This document shows positions 1 to 9,470 of a stretch of DNA of 64,000 nucleotides, one piece after another. The stretch's first letter is position 1. Every line of letters starts with the position of its first letter. The notes beneath the pieces were generated by a model. The model saw nothing but the letters and a program-made list of their open reading frames with translations, searched no databases and was not told the origin of the DNA. A program made the position numbers and the translations under genes. Source of the DNA: Thiobius zoothamnicola (GTDB lineage: Bacteria > Pseudomonadota > Gammaproteobacteria > Chromatiales > Chromatiaceae); the NCBI GenBank assembly GCA_963678215.1, contig OY782758.1, forward strand, positions 2,108,001 through 2,172,000, read 5' to 3'.

Positions 1-1
1 G

Positions 2-1462
2 GCGAACGAACTGGCGACCCGGATCAATGATGCGCAACCTAAAGTGATCGTCAGCGCCTCATGCGGCATCGAACCGAACCGTGTGGTGGCTTATAAACCT
101 TTGTTGGATGAGGCCATTGAACTGTCCAGCCATAAACCCTCCAGTTGTGTGATATACGCCCGTCCGCAAGCTGAAGCTGCCATGATACCGGGCCGCGATA
201 TCGACTGGCGCACAGCGGCGGAGCAAGCGCAACCTGCCGATTGCGTACCAGTTAAAGCAACGGATCCACTCTATATTTTGTACACCTCCGGCACCACGGG
301 CCAACCCAAAGGTGTGGTGCGTGACAATGGCGGTCACGCGGTGGCGATGCATTGGACTATGCGGCATATCTATCATGTTGATGCTGGCGATGTGTATTGG
401 GCCGCTTCTGATGTCGGCTGGGTGGTGGGCCACAGCTACATCGTCTATGCGCCCTTACTGGCGGGCTGCACGACCGTGATGTATGAAGGCAAGCCAGTCG
501 GCACGCCGGATCCTGGCGCATTCTGGCGCGTGATCAACGAATATCAGGTCAATGTATTGTTCACGGCACCAACCGCGTTCCGCGCGATTAAAAAAGAAGA
601 TCCGGAAGGCCAATATCTGCACGATTACGATCTATCCTGCATGCAAAGCCTGTTTCTGGCCGGTGAGCGCTGTGATCCAGATACCTTGTACTGGGCGCGC
701 GAAAAACTAGGCAAGCCCGTGGTGGATCACTGGTGGCAGACCGAGACCGGCTGGGCTATCGTGGCGAATCCACTCGGCATTGAACCGATGGAGGTCAAAC
801 CCGGCTCTCCCACGGTCGCCATGCCCGGTTATGACGTGCGTATTTTGGCCGAAGACGGCAGTGAAATGCCGGATGGCGAGATGGGTAATATTGTGATCAA
901 GCTGCCGATGCCCCCCGCCTGTCTGCCGACTCTGTGGCATAACGATCAACGTTTTGTGGATGCCTATCTGACTAAATACCCCGGTTATTATCTGACCGGT
1001 GATGCCGGTTTCAAAGATGCAGATGGTTATTTGTGGATCATGAGCCGCACCGACGATGTGATCAATGTCGCCGGGCACCGTTTGTCCACCGGAGCCATTG
1101 AAGAGGTACTGGCGGGCCATGCGGATGTGGCTGAATGTGCGGTGATTGGCGTTGCAGATTCACTGAAAGGCCAGTTGCCGCTTGGTTTGGTGGTGCTTAA
1201 GGCCGGTGTGGAGCGTGATGCGTCCACGCTTGGTAAAGCGCTGATTCAGCGCGTACGTGAACAAATCGGCCCGGTCTCTGCATTCAAGCTGGTTAACGTG
1301 GTCAAACGTCTGCCGAAAACCCGTTCGGGCAAAATATTGCGCGGCGCTATGGTCAAAATCGCGGATGGTGCCGAATGGAAAATGCCGGCGACCATTGATG
1401 ATCCGGCCATTCTGGATGAAATCACCGAAGTTTTACGTGACATGGGGTATGCAAAGCGTTGA
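2..1462 (+). CDS. prpE: Propionyl-CoA synthetase (5' end outside window)
   Basis: Acyl-CoA synthetase of the ANL superfamily, activating propionate to propionyl-CoA through an adenylate. The frame is open from base 2, so the N-terminal part is missing and 486 residues are visible. The AMP-binding loop YTSGTTGQPKG lies near base 280-312. The stretch VRDNGGHAV just after it is typical of PrpE rather than Acs. YYLTGDAGFKDADGYLW and the C-terminal PKTRSGKILRG, with the catalytic lysine, follow. The stop overlaps the start of a GntR regulator, suggesting one transcript. Acetyl-CoA synthetase is the alternative, but the PrpE-specific stretches favour propionate. Confidence 0.88.
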   Translation, partial: ANELATRINDAQPKVIVSASCGIEPNRVVAYKPLLDEAIELSSHKPSSCVIYARPQAEAAMIPGRDIDWRTAAEQAQPADCVPVKATDPLYILYTSGTTGQPKGVVRDNGGHAVAMHWTMRHIYHVDAGDVYWAASDVGWVVGHSYIVYAPLLAGCTTVMYEGKPVGTPDPGAFWRVINEYQVNVLFTAPTAFRAIKKEDPEGQYLHDYDLSCMQSLFLAGERCDPDTLYWAREKLGKPVVDHWWQTETGWAIVANPLGIEPMEVKPGSPTVAMPGYDVRILAEDGSEMPDGEMGNIVIKLPMPPACLPTLWHNDQRFVDAYLTKYPGYYLTGDAGFKDADGYLWIMSRTDDVINVAGHRLSTGAIEEVLAGHADVAECAVIGVADSLKGQLPLGLVVLKAGVERDASTLGKALIQRVREQIGPVSAFKLVNVVKRLPKTRSGKILRGAMVKIADGAEWKMPATIDDPAILDEITEVLRDMGYAKR

Positions 1463-2133
1463 TCAAGCATTGCGCCGATGATTTGAAGACGCTGTCCGAT
1501 CGCGTGTTCTGCCATACGCGGGAGGCCATTGTTGAAGGTCGCATTGCGCCGGGGAGTAAGATCAGCGAGGCTGAACTGGCGCAAACTCATGGCATCAGTC
1601 GTGGCCCCTTGCGTGAAGCGATCAGCCAATTGGCCGCTATCGGCTTGATTGAGCGCAAACCCAATATTGGCGCGCGAGTCATCCAACTCAGCAGTGCGCA
1701 ATTGTTAGAAATTTTTCATGTGCGTGAGGCACTGGAAGGGATGGCCGCCCGCCAGGCGGCCATGAATATGCCTGCCGATAAGGTGAATCAGTTGCACGAC
1801 ACCTTGCGGCGACATGCCGACCAGATCGCCCAGGATGCGGATCATGCTTACTTCCAACAATCTGGTGATCTGGATTTCCATTTCCAGATCGTGCAAGGCA
1901 GCGCAAACCAATATTTGATCAAATTACTCTGCCGTGACTTATATCACTTGGTGCGCCTGTATCGTTATCAATTCGGCATGCGCAGCAAACGCGGCCCCAT
2001 TGCGCTCACGGAGCATCAACACATCGCCGACGCCATTGCGCGCAGCGATGGTGAAATGGCGGAATTGCTGATGCGCGCGCATATTCGCGCATCCCGTGAG
2101 AATGTGGAGCGCATGCTGCGAGCAGAGCAATGA
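1459..2133 (+). CDS. GntR-family (FCD subfamily) transcriptional regulator
   Basis: DNA-binding regulator of about 224 residues. The N-terminal winged helix (about residues 10-70, with SRGPLREAISQLAAIGLIER) is followed by an all-helical FCD ligand domain carrying the metal/acid-binding residues, such as D-x-x-FH in DLDFHFQ. The start is uncertain: a TTG at 1459 overlaps the prpE stop by 4 nt (TTGA), with a GGGG stretch about 11 nt upstream. Regulators of this class often sit beside propionate/methylcitrate genes, so control of propionate catabolism is an inference from position. Confidence 0.8.
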   Translation: MIKHCADDLKTLSDRVFCHTREAIVEGRIAPGSKISEAELAQTHGISRGPLREAISQLAAIGLIERKPNIGARVIQLSSAQLLEIFHVREALEGMAARQAAMNMPADKVNQLHDTLRRHADQIAQDADHAYFQQSGDLDFHFQIVQGSANQYLIKLLCRDLYHLVRLYRYQFGMRSKRGPIALTEHQHIADAIARSDGEMAELLMRAHIRASRENVERMLRAEQ

Positions 2134-2161
2134 GTATTCAACCTACGCGAATATCGGCTGA

Positions 2162-2857
2162 TTAACCGATAAACTGGCCAATGTGTGCGTCGCCTTGGGG
2201 CGCGATTTCCTCCGCCAGCGCCAAAAACAGTTCGGCGGTTGCCAGCGCATCCATAAGCGCATTATGTGCCTTATAGCGTGGCAAATGATAATAATGGCGC
2301 AGGTTAAACAGCCGCAAAGTATTGCTTTGTATCGTGTGATTACGGCGTTCCAGAATGCGTTGCGCCAGAGTCAGCGTATCAATGGTCGGGATCAGAAAAG
2401 GCGTTTGATACAATTTCAGGCAAGCCGCATTCAAAAAAGTCTGCTCAATTTTCTTGTAATGCGCCAGCATGATCTTGCCTTGCAGCCGTTGCAACAACTC
2501 TGGCAAAACCTGCTCCAACAGACGGCCTTCCTGCATTTCATCATCCGTGATGTGATGAATGACAACGGATTCCTGCTCAAGCTGTTGATTCAATTTAACC
2601 ACGCGATACCAAGCGCTGTTCAGTTTGATCCGTTGGTCGATGAGTTCAACGGCCCCGATACTGAGAATATGGTTGGACTTTGCGGCCAATCCGGTGGTTT
2701 CCATATCCAATGCGACAATCGGCGCTTGTTTTAAAGCCGTGGTTTTATCTACAAAAGGGACGGATAAATAATCACGCAATGCGCCAGGCGGTGCTTTTTT
2801 CAGCGCTTGTTGACGTTGTTGCTCCAGATTGCGGAATGGGTTGAGCCAATTGAGCAT
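2162..2857 (-). CDS. DEDDh 3'-5' exonuclease, DnaQ-like
   Basis: Protein of 231 residues with an exonuclease fold. ExoI motif DMETTG is near residue 51, an ExoII-like AHYKKIEQTFL is near residue 131, and ExoIII HNALMDA near residue 198 supplies the catalytic His and Asp. The N-terminal 45 residues (NPFRNLEQQRQQALKKAPPG) match the leader seen on stand-alone epsilon-like proteins that are often encoded next to a CBS-domain nucleotidyltransferase. That partner is not visible here. It is probably a DNA-trimming exonuclease rather than the replicative epsilon subunit. It is convergent with the GntR gene, with 28 bp between stops. Confidence 0.8.
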   Translation of the reverse strand: MLNWLNPFRNLEQQRQQALKKAPPGALRDYLSVPFVDKTTALKQAPIVALDMETTGLAAKSNHILSIGAVELIDQRIKLNSAWYRVVKLNQQLEQESVVIHHITDDEMQEGRLLEQVLPELLQRLQGKIMLAHYKKIEQTFLNAACLKLYQTPFLIPTIDTLTLAQRILERRNHTIQSNTLRLFNLRHYYHLPRYKAHNALMDALATAELFLALAEEIAPQGDAHIGQFIG

Positions 2858-3109
2858 ATTTAACCTCGGGAGATTCCATGGTGTTGTTTCCTGCTAGGTA
2901 CTGCTTGGCTAGGCGATTAGGGTATTAGGTGTCAGATGTAATCGCTATATCACAGGGGTAAGGTTGATGGTAAAAATGTGGATCGATTGAATCGATCTGA
3001 AATAATTCTTTGAAAATATGTGAAGTCTGTTAAAGGTAACAGTTTTTTCTTTATGAAGACGAGCATTGATAAAATCACGTAATGAGGAGATATGACTGAT
3101 TCAAGATAC

Positions 3110-3874
3110 CTAGGTTTCGTATAAACTGATAATTGGTTTATATACCAGCATATTTGTATCATTTTTACCTTTACGTTCCGTCATTTTAAACTCGCCTTCA
3201 AGACTGGTAATGATTTCTGTGAATTTTTTTACGCCGTATGATTTAGGGGTGAAACCCGGCTTGGCTTTCCTAATAAAACTACCAGCAGAGTCTACATTAG
3301 CCCATCCTTCATCATTTTGATGTTTTCTCCAGGCTTCTCCTAGGAGAGGTATTAATTCATCCATGTCATGGACAGGTTTCTGTTGATCATTCTCATTTAA
3401 TCTTGATACAGGAGCTGTTCCAGCCTCATCAAGAGCCAAATCCTCGGTAAAAATAAAGTCGTCACAAGCATTGCGAAATGAAACTGGTGTTTTCTTTTCC
3501 CCAACCCCAAAAACGAATATTTCGGATTCTCTTAGTCTGATGGCTAACCTTGTGAAGTCGCTGTCACTTGATACTAAAACAAAAGCATCAAATCGATCCT
3601 CATAAAGCAAGTCCATTGCATCTATGACCATGGCGATATCTGTGGCGTTTTTCCCTTTTGTATAGGCGCATTGTTGAATAGCTTGAATAGCCAGTTCATT
3701 TAAAATCTTTTTCCAACTACTGAGACAACTCGATGACCAATCACCATATGCTCGCTTAATAACGATGTGTCCACGTAAAGCAATCTCGTCAAGAATAGCC
3801 TTCAATTTCGAGTGTTTAGCATTGTCTGAATCGATTAGGACAGCAATTTTCTTATGAATGGTTAAGTCTTTCAT
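3110..3874 (-). CDS. NYN-domain (LabA-like) protein with C-terminal OST-HTH/LOTUS domain
   Basis: The N-terminal NYN/PIN-like nuclease fold (about residues 8-150) shows acidic positions at VLIDSDN, ATDIAMVIDAMD and SSDSDFTRLA. The C-terminal about 80 residues (ELIPLLGEAWRKH... SFIRKAKPGFTPKSYG... EFKMTER) match an OST-HTH/LOTUS RNA-binding module. Such proteins are thought to bind or cut RNA, but the bacterial role is poorly defined. The gene stands alone, with about 140 bp before ruvX downstream in coordinates and AT-rich flanks. Confidence 0.8.
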   Translation of the reverse strand: MKDLTIHKKIAVLIDSDNAKHSKLKAILDEIALRGHIVIKRAYGDWSSSCLSSWKKILNELAIQAIQQCAYTKGKNATDIAMVIDAMDLLYEDRFDAFVLVSSDSDFTRLAIRLRESEIFVFGVGEKKTPVSFRNACDDFIFTEDLALDEAGTAPVSRLNENDQQKPVHDMDELIPLLGEAWRKHQNDEGWANVDSAGSFIRKAKPGFTPKSYGVKKFTEIITSLEGEFKMTERKGKNDTNMLVYKPIISLYET

Positions 3875-4016
3875 TCCGCTATGATCGTTTAAATCGATTG
3901 GAAATTTATTATCGAAGTGTTTGATGCAAGAGCTGTGTATTTAAGATAGGAATCGGGTATTCAACCTGTATCAAGGTGCTTTCAGTTGGCTGAGTACAAT
4001 GTCATAACGGCATTAT

Positions 4017-4415
4017 TTAACCCGTCAGCCAAGTTTCGAGAATCAGTTTAGCGGCATAAGCATCCACTTTGGTGAGATCTTTATTGGCTTCGTCGGTGAT
4101 TTGCGACCAAGCTTCCCGGGTGGTCAGGCGTTCATCCACCAAGTGTACTGGCAAAGTAAAACGTCCATGCAATTGACGGGAAAATTTCTTCGCGGCGGTA
4201 GCATGGTTGGCTTCCCGGTCAGTCATTTCAAAAGGATGACCGACGATTAAGGCATCGGGTCGCCATTCTTGAATCAGTTTCTCAATCCGCGCCCAATCCG
4301 GTTTGAATTTGAGGTTGGCTAAAGTACAGAGCGGATTCGCCGTGCCTGTCAGCGTTTGTCCGACGGCGATGCCGATTTTATGTGTGCCGTAATCAAAGCC
4401 CAATAGGGTGGGCAT
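4017..4415 (-). CDS. ruvX: YqgF/RuvX Holliday-junction resolvase-like RNase
   Basis: Protein of 132 residues with the RNase H-like fold. The first acidic strand is GFDYGTHKIGIAVGQ. VGHPFEMTD, VDERLTTREA and the final Asp in KVDAYAAKLILETWL follow at the usual family spacing. YqgF proteins act in 16S rRNA 5' maturation and have been proposed to resolve Holliday junctions. The ATG overlaps the yqgE stop by one base, so the two genes form the conserved yqgE-ruvX operon. Confidence 0.92.
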   Translation of the reverse strand: MPTLLGFDYGTHKIGIAVGQTLTGTANPLCTLANLKFKPDWARIEKLIQEWRPDALIVGHPFEMTDREANHATAAKKFSRQLHGRFTLPVHLVDERLTTREAWSQITDEANKDLTKVDAYAAKLILETWLTG

Positions 4416-4975
4416 CAGGCATGTCCTGTTTGCGTACTGATCAGATTCAGATCAATACCCAGTAAACCAGCGGCGGCGTTCCAACGTTGAGCGGGTGGTG
4501 TATCAAACAGGATGCTGTGATCAAAAGGTGCGCTTAGCCAGGTATTTTCAAGCATTTCTTGTTCGAGCTGACCTGCCTGCCACCCGGCATATCCCAAGGC
4601 GATCAAGGATTTTGCTGGCCCTTCCCCACTGGCGATGGCTTCAAGAATGTCGCGCGATGTGGTGATGCTCAGTGAAGGGTCAACCGCCAGCGTGGAGTTC
4701 CATTTCTCATCCGGTTGATGGAGCACGAAGCCGCGTTGTTCTTCCACCGGTCCGCCGCCGAAGACCGCCATCTGACTTAACTGAGAGGGCTGAACTTCGA
4801 TATCCATCTGATCAAAGATATCCGTCAATTGCAGTTCGGTAGGGCGATTAATCACAATGCCCATGGCGCCTTTTTCATGATGCTCACACAAATAAGTCAC
4901 CGTGTGCGAGAACCTGGGATCTTTCATATGCGGCATGGCGATGAGGAAATGATTTTTTAAACTTAACATAGTCAT
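4415..4975 (-). CDS. yqgE: UPF0301/YqgE (AlgH-family) protein
   Basis: Protein of 186 residues typical of the YqgE/AlgH family. FLIAMPHMKDPRFSHTVTYLCEH is the signature, and the GAMGIVINRP and FGGGPVEEQRGFVLH stretches are conserved. The biochemical role is unknown. In Pseudomonas, AlgH was first linked to alginate regulation. It is the first gene of the pair with ruvX, which overlaps its stop by one base. Confidence 0.9.
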   Translation of the reverse strand: MTMLSLKNHFLIAMPHMKDPRFSHTVTYLCEHHEKGAMGIVINRPTELQLTDIFDQMDIEVQPSQLSQMAVFGGGPVEEQRGFVLHQPDEKWNSTLAVDPSLSITTSRDILEAIASGEGPAKSLIALGYAGWQAGQLEQEMLENTWLSAPFDHSILFDTPPAQRWNAAAGLLGIDLNLISTQTGHA

Positions 4976-5047
4976 TTGGTATTTACGGGTTTGCCTTATA
5001 TATAGGCTTGTCGTTTAAAACTTTCAATAGGGGCTTTCAACAGCCTA

Positions 5048-5713
5048 TTAGAAATCCGCCGGACAGATGAGATGCCGCATCTCGTCAGCCCATGTGAAAT
5101 GTAATGCTGCTGCGTGTAGTAAAAGTCGTTTGGCCTGATGACGTATCGCCTCGGGGGCATAGAGATCATCGCCCAAAATAGGATGCCCCAAAAATTGCAG
5201 ATGCACTCTCAGTTGATGGCTGCGACCAGTCTGGGGCGTTAAATGCAGGCGGCTGGTATGGGCGACTGGATCGTAGGATAGGGTGGCATAATGAGTGAGC
5301 GCGGGTTTGCCTTGTTCGTGATCAATTTTCTGGCGTGGCCGATTGGGCCAGTCAGTGATCAAGGGTTGATCAATCATGCCTGTTGGCAGTTCAGGCGTTC
5401 CGCTGACGATGGCCAGATAGCTTTTGTGGATTTTTCGTTCCGCAAACAAACGGCTTAATGCCCGTTGCGCCGTTGCATGCCGTGCCAGCATGATCAGCCC
5501 GGATGTTCCCATATCCAATCGATGAACGATCAAAGCTTCTGGATATTGGGTTTGCACGCGACTTAACAGGCAATCCTGTTTATCCGAACCACGCCCAGGC
5601 ACGGAAAGCAAACCGCTGGGTTTGTTCACAATGATCCAGTCGGCGTTCAGGTCAATGATCGCCGGTTCAGTATCCGGCGGCGTATAGCTAAAGTTCGCCA
5701 TCCAGGCTATCAA
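5048..5713 (-). CDS. rluA: RluA-family rRNA/tRNA pseudouridine synthase
   Basis: Pseudouridine synthase of about 217-221 residues. The catalytic Asp lies in HRLDMGTSGL. The entry strand WIIVNKPSGLLSVPG and TGRSHQLRVHLQFLGHPILGDDLYA are characteristic of RluA, which modifies 23S U746 and tRNA U32. There is no S4 domain, which separates it from RluC/RluD. An internal ATG at 5701 (MANFSYTPP) may be the true start. Either start overlaps the 3' end of glnD, indicating co-transcription. Confidence 0.85.
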   Translation of the reverse strand: MIAWMANFSYTPPDTEPAIIDLNADWIIVNKPSGLLSVPGRGSDKQDCLLSRVQTQYPEALIVHRLDMGTSGLIMLARHATAQRALSRLFAERKIHKSYLAIVSGTPELPTGMIDQPLITDWPNRPRQKIDHEQGKPALTHYATLSYDPVAHTSRLHLTPQTGRSHQLRVHLQFLGHPILGDDLYAPEAIRHQAKRLLLHAAALHFTWADEMRHLICPADF

Positions 5714-8318
5714 TTAACGCTTGTTTGAGGGTATTAAGCTGGCCGGCATCCGTAACGGGTCGGTTTTGATGATCCGTTAAGCTGAAACGGTCACGCGCAA
5801 TAGCGCCCTCGGTGGCGACTTGGGCCATGTGAATGCGGAGTTGATGATTAACCAGCACCGTACTCACCAGGGTGAGTAAACCGGGTCGGTCATGCGTGGT
5901 TAAGGTTAATACCGTCATCATACGCATGGCGTCTTGTTCGAATTGAATATGCGTATCCCGCACGAAATTTTTCAGTTGGCGAGGCATACGTCGGCTGGTG
6001 CAAGGGGTGATGTTGGATGCCGACATATTCAGTCGTTCAGCCAGATAATGCACGATTTCAGCACGACGTTCTTGCGTCATTGCCGTGCCATTTTCCTCCA
6101 AAATGTAAAAGCTGCCGACCGCGATGCCACGGGTGCTGCTTTGGGATTGAGCCGCAAGAATATTCGCCGCCATTTGATCCAGCAGGGTGGTGATTTCGGC
6201 GAATAATCCATCCCGCTCTGGCCCGAAGATGAATATCTCATGGCAGCCTCGTTCATCCGCCTTGCGCATCCTGACTTGAATGGAGGCGTTATTGGAGTCA
6301 AGCAAATGCGTGGTGTGCCAAGCAATAGCGGATGGAGCGGTTTGTAAAAAATAATCGGTACTGAAGAATTCAGCCCAACAAGCGATCACTTCAGCTTCAT
6401 CCACCGATTGATTGGCAAGGGAGCGCCGCGCTTTTTGTTGTATCGATTCGATCAGTTGATCTTCGTTCTGCGGCTTGTCCAACCCTCGCTGCAAGGTTGC
6501 CAGCGTGCGTTCATACAACCGCTGCAATAATGACGCCTTCCATGAATTCCAACGTGCCGGATTGGTTCCGCGCATATCCGCGATAGTCAACAAATACAAA
6601 TGGTTTAAATGTTGAATATCGCCGACTTCATTGGCGAATTGACGGATCACTTCCGGGTCGTCAATGTCTTTGCGTTGCGCAGTGGTTGACATGATCAAAT
6701 GCTGTTTTACCAGCCAGACGACTAAGGCGCTGTCATAGTAGGGTAACTGATGTTGCGTGCAAAAATGCTGCGCGTCCAAAGCACCTAATGCGGAATGATC
6801 GCCTCCTCGTCCTTTGGCAATATCATGGAACAAGCTGGCAAGATACAGTAACTCGGGTTTGGGAATATGCTGCCAAATGGCGTGGCATGAAGGGCATTCC
6901 GTTTGATGTTGGGATAGGGCGAAGCGGCGCATATTACGCAATACCGCCAGAATGTGTTCATCGACGGTATATACATGAAACAAATCAAATTGCATCAAAC
7001 CGGTGATGCGGTGAAATGCGGGTAAATAACGCGACAAAATGCCGTAACGGTGCATCCGCCGTAAGGCGTGCGTGATGCCTTGCGGCTGGCGCAATATTTC
7101 CATAAACAAACTTTGCGCGCGGATATCCTGGCGTAAATGCGCATCAATCAAATGGCGATGCGCACGGATAGCGCGAATGGTGTTGCCACGCACGCCTTGT
7201 AGACCGGTGCGCTGTTGGAGCAACAAAAAGATTTCCAACATGGCTAACGGATAACGCGCGAAAGTGGCGGGGTTAATGACTTCGATATAGCCGCCGCGCG
7301 CTTGAAAGCGACGATTGATTAATTGCGGTTTACCCAGCTTGTTATTCAGTAGAATGGCTTCCTGAAACCATTGGAGCAGCATCTCATTCAATCGCTCCAG
7401 TTTCAGCACGGTCCGATAATAACGTTGCATGAAACGCTCAACCGCCAGATTGGCGTCCGTGTCTTGATAGCCGAACATCGTTGCCAGCGCGCGTTGATGC
7501 TCAAATAACAAACGATCTTCCTGGCGTCCGGTCAGTACATGCAAAGCGTAGCGTACTTGCCAGAGAAAATATTGGCCGTCCTGTAAATGACGATATTCCG
7601 CTTCGGTTAAAAACCCCTGGGTTTGTAAATCAGCCAGGTGGTTAGCGGCGAAATGTCGTTTGGCCACCCAGCCAATCATTTGAATATCGCGCAAGCCGCC
7701 TGGGCTGGTTTTGACATTCGGCTCCAGCTTATAGCCACTATCGTCACTCTTTGCATGGCGGGTTCTTTGTTCCGCCAGCTTGGCGGAGAAAAAATCGGCG
7801 CTGGGCCAGATATTTTCCACGCTGAGTTGTGGTTTTAGCTGTTCAAATAAAGTGCGCTGGCCAACCAGATAACGTGATTCCAGCAGATTGGTCATAACCG
7901 TCACATCCTGCCGCGCCTCATCCAGGCATTGCGTCAAGTTACGTACGCTATGCGCTGCCTCCAGACCAATATCCCATAAGAAAGTGATCAAACTCTCAAT
8001 GGGAGCCGCTAAATCATGGGGGTCATCTTCGGTCAGTAGCAGCAAATCAATGTCGGATCCGGGGTGCAATTCAGCGCGGCCATAGCCACCGACTGCGACC
8101 AGACAGGCGTTAATCGCCGATGGCATCTGCGCGCGCCAGGCGCGCTGTAAAATGGCATCAACAAAATGCGCATGTTGATGCACCAAGTCATGTGCGGGCA
8201 CGCCCGTATGAAAGGCATCCGCCAGCAGAGTATGGATTGAGGTGATAGCTTGTTTAAACCCCGCGAGTTGATGGGGGGCATCGTTTTGATCCAATTCAGT
8301 CAGTATGTGGGTATACAT
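5688..8318 (-). CDS. glnD: Bifunctional [protein-PII] uridylyltransferase / uridylyl-removing enzyme
   Basis: Full-length GlnD of 876 residues, the nitrogen sensor that uridylylates PII. The nucleotidyltransferase motif VAVGGYGRAELHPGSDIDLLL is near residues 72-92. A PII-UTase linker follows, then the HD hydrolase site LFHDIAKGRGGDHS near residue 500. Two C-terminal ACT domains bind glutamine (GPERDGLFAEITTLL and THDRPGLLTLVSTVL). All catalytic signatures are intact. The 3' end overlaps rluA by up to 26 bp. Confidence 0.95.
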   Translation of the reverse strand: MYTHILTELDQNDAPHQLAGFKQAITSIHTLLADAFHTGVPAHDLVHQHAHFVDAILQRAWRAQMPSAINACLVAVGGYGRAELHPGSDIDLLLLTEDDPHDLAAPIESLITFLWDIGLEAAHSVRNLTQCLDEARQDVTVMTNLLESRYLVGQRTLFEQLKPQLSVENIWPSADFFSAKLAEQRTRHAKSDDSGYKLEPNVKTSPGGLRDIQMIGWVAKRHFAANHLADLQTQGFLTEAEYRHLQDGQYFLWQVRYALHVLTGRQEDRLLFEHQRALATMFGYQDTDANLAVERFMQRYYRTVLKLERLNEMLLQWFQEAILLNNKLGKPQLINRRFQARGGYIEVINPATFARYPLAMLEIFLLLQQRTGLQGVRGNTIRAIRAHRHLIDAHLRQDIRAQSLFMEILRQPQGITHALRRMHRYGILSRYLPAFHRITGLMQFDLFHVYTVDEHILAVLRNMRRFALSQHQTECPSCHAIWQHIPKPELLYLASLFHDIAKGRGGDHSALGALDAQHFCTQHQLPYYDSALVVWLVKQHLIMSTTAQRKDIDDPEVIRQFANEVGDIQHLNHLYLLTIADMRGTNPARWNSWKASLLQRLYERTLATLQRGLDKPQNEDQLIESIQQKARRSLANQSVDEAEVIACWAEFFSTDYFLQTAPSAIAWHTTHLLDSNNASIQVRMRKADERGCHEIFIFGPERDGLFAEITTLLDQMAANILAAQSQSSTRGIAVGSFYILEENGTAMTQERRAEIVHYLAERLNMSASNITPCTSRRMPRQLKNFVRDTHIQFEQDAMRMMTVLTLTTHDRPGLLTLVSTVLVNHQLRIHMAQVATEGAIARDRFSLTDHQNRPVTDAGQLNTLKQALIDSLDGEL

Positions 8319-8830
8319 GCGTTACCCTAAGCTAGCGATCAGTCATGGGCATATCATTGCCCGGGTCAGGATGCCGTATTGTTAACCATGATAAGTGAAT
8401 CATTCAATGTTTCTCTTTAGTCATAAATACTTAAAAAAACTGAAAACTCTCTGAAAAGAGAATGTCATTCTTCAAAACTAACTTGCATTTCGATCAAATG
8501 ATCCTGACTATTTCATCTTGACAGGAGGTCAGCAGTCACTGTTGCAATAGGCGGTATTGAATTGTCTTAATGGGACTTAACCACTGGAAAAATCAACAAT
8601 TGTATTGATAAGCCGAGTTAGCAGCATACAAGTTTATGTAATCCAGGCCTCTACTAAGAATAAGACCATTTGCTGTTTGTGTCGATTTCCAAGCAAGCTT
8701 AATTTGCATTCACTCTCCGTCGGTTTTACTTTAGTTCAGTAGAAAGATCAGAACCCCTAATTTTTTAGGCGTGATGCTTACAGATTTATTTTGATCACGC
8801 TAAAATACGCTCATAAAGGCAAAACTTTAT
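8319..8830. other. Intergenic region between glnD and the truncated LysR gene
   Basis: About 510 bp without a convincing gene. It is AT-richer than its surroundings and must hold the divergent promoters of glnD and the LysR-type gene. A weak TTGATC/ATAAAG pair lies just upstream of 8831. No strong hairpin, repeat or IS end was recognised. Confidence 0.5.
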
Positions 8831-9106
8831 ATGAATGAATATCAAGTCAGCCGTTTTTTGCCGCCACTCAAACCTTTGCGTGCCTTTACTTTGGTTGCAT
8901 CAACCAATAGCTTCACGGAAACGGGTAAACAGATGCATTTCTCTCAATCAGCGGTCAGTCATCAGATAAAGCAACTTGAAGAATATTTAGGCGTCAAATT
9001 ATTCGAAAGAAAACCAAATTGTCTTGTGTTGACTGAGGCGGGTAAGCACTATGCCGAATTGGTGCATCAGGCGTTAGAAATATTAACGGAGACCTTTGCG
9101 CGATAG
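8831..9106 (+). pseudogene. LysR-type regulator, truncated after its DNA-binding domain
   Basis: Only 91 codons remain. The N-terminal LTTR helix-turn-helix is intact (FTETGKQMHFSQSAVSHQIKQLEE, GVKLFERK, LTEAGKHY) and resembles the GcvA group. Native sequence ends at about 9088. The last six codons and the stop come from the left inverted repeat of the IS5-family element. A normal family member has about 300 residues, so the effector domain is lost. No remaining LysR sequence was found to the right of the IS at 11406, so the cut was followed by deletion or rearrangement. Confidence 0.85.
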
Positions 9107-9470
9107 CTAAATGTTTTTCCTGCGTTGACCCTATGGTCAAAAAATCGTTTCACTCTGCCTTATCGTTCAAAAATCTGCGTCAACCCTCGCCAAAAACAAG
9201 CCATTTCGGCCATTTTTTGCTGTTTTCCCATCCATTAGGCACAATTTGCCTGCTGGATTGAACAACCGCGTTTTAAATTGTAGGCGATACCCATCAACAT
9301 AACCCGGGTACGGTTACGTGCCAAGCCCAGGTAACGCGCTTTGCCCATACCATAATGTTGCTTTAAGACACCAAACACCCGCTCCACCGTGCTACGCACA
9401 CCCGCGTGCGTACGGTTAAGTACCCGCACAATAATAAGTTATGATAAAAGGCATCTTTTCCCTTTGAGTA

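Noticed and set aside
2950..3162. 70-codon - strand frame beyond the NYN gene
   Set aside because: It overlaps the end of the NYN gene in another frame, has no recognisable features and lies in AT-rich DNA.
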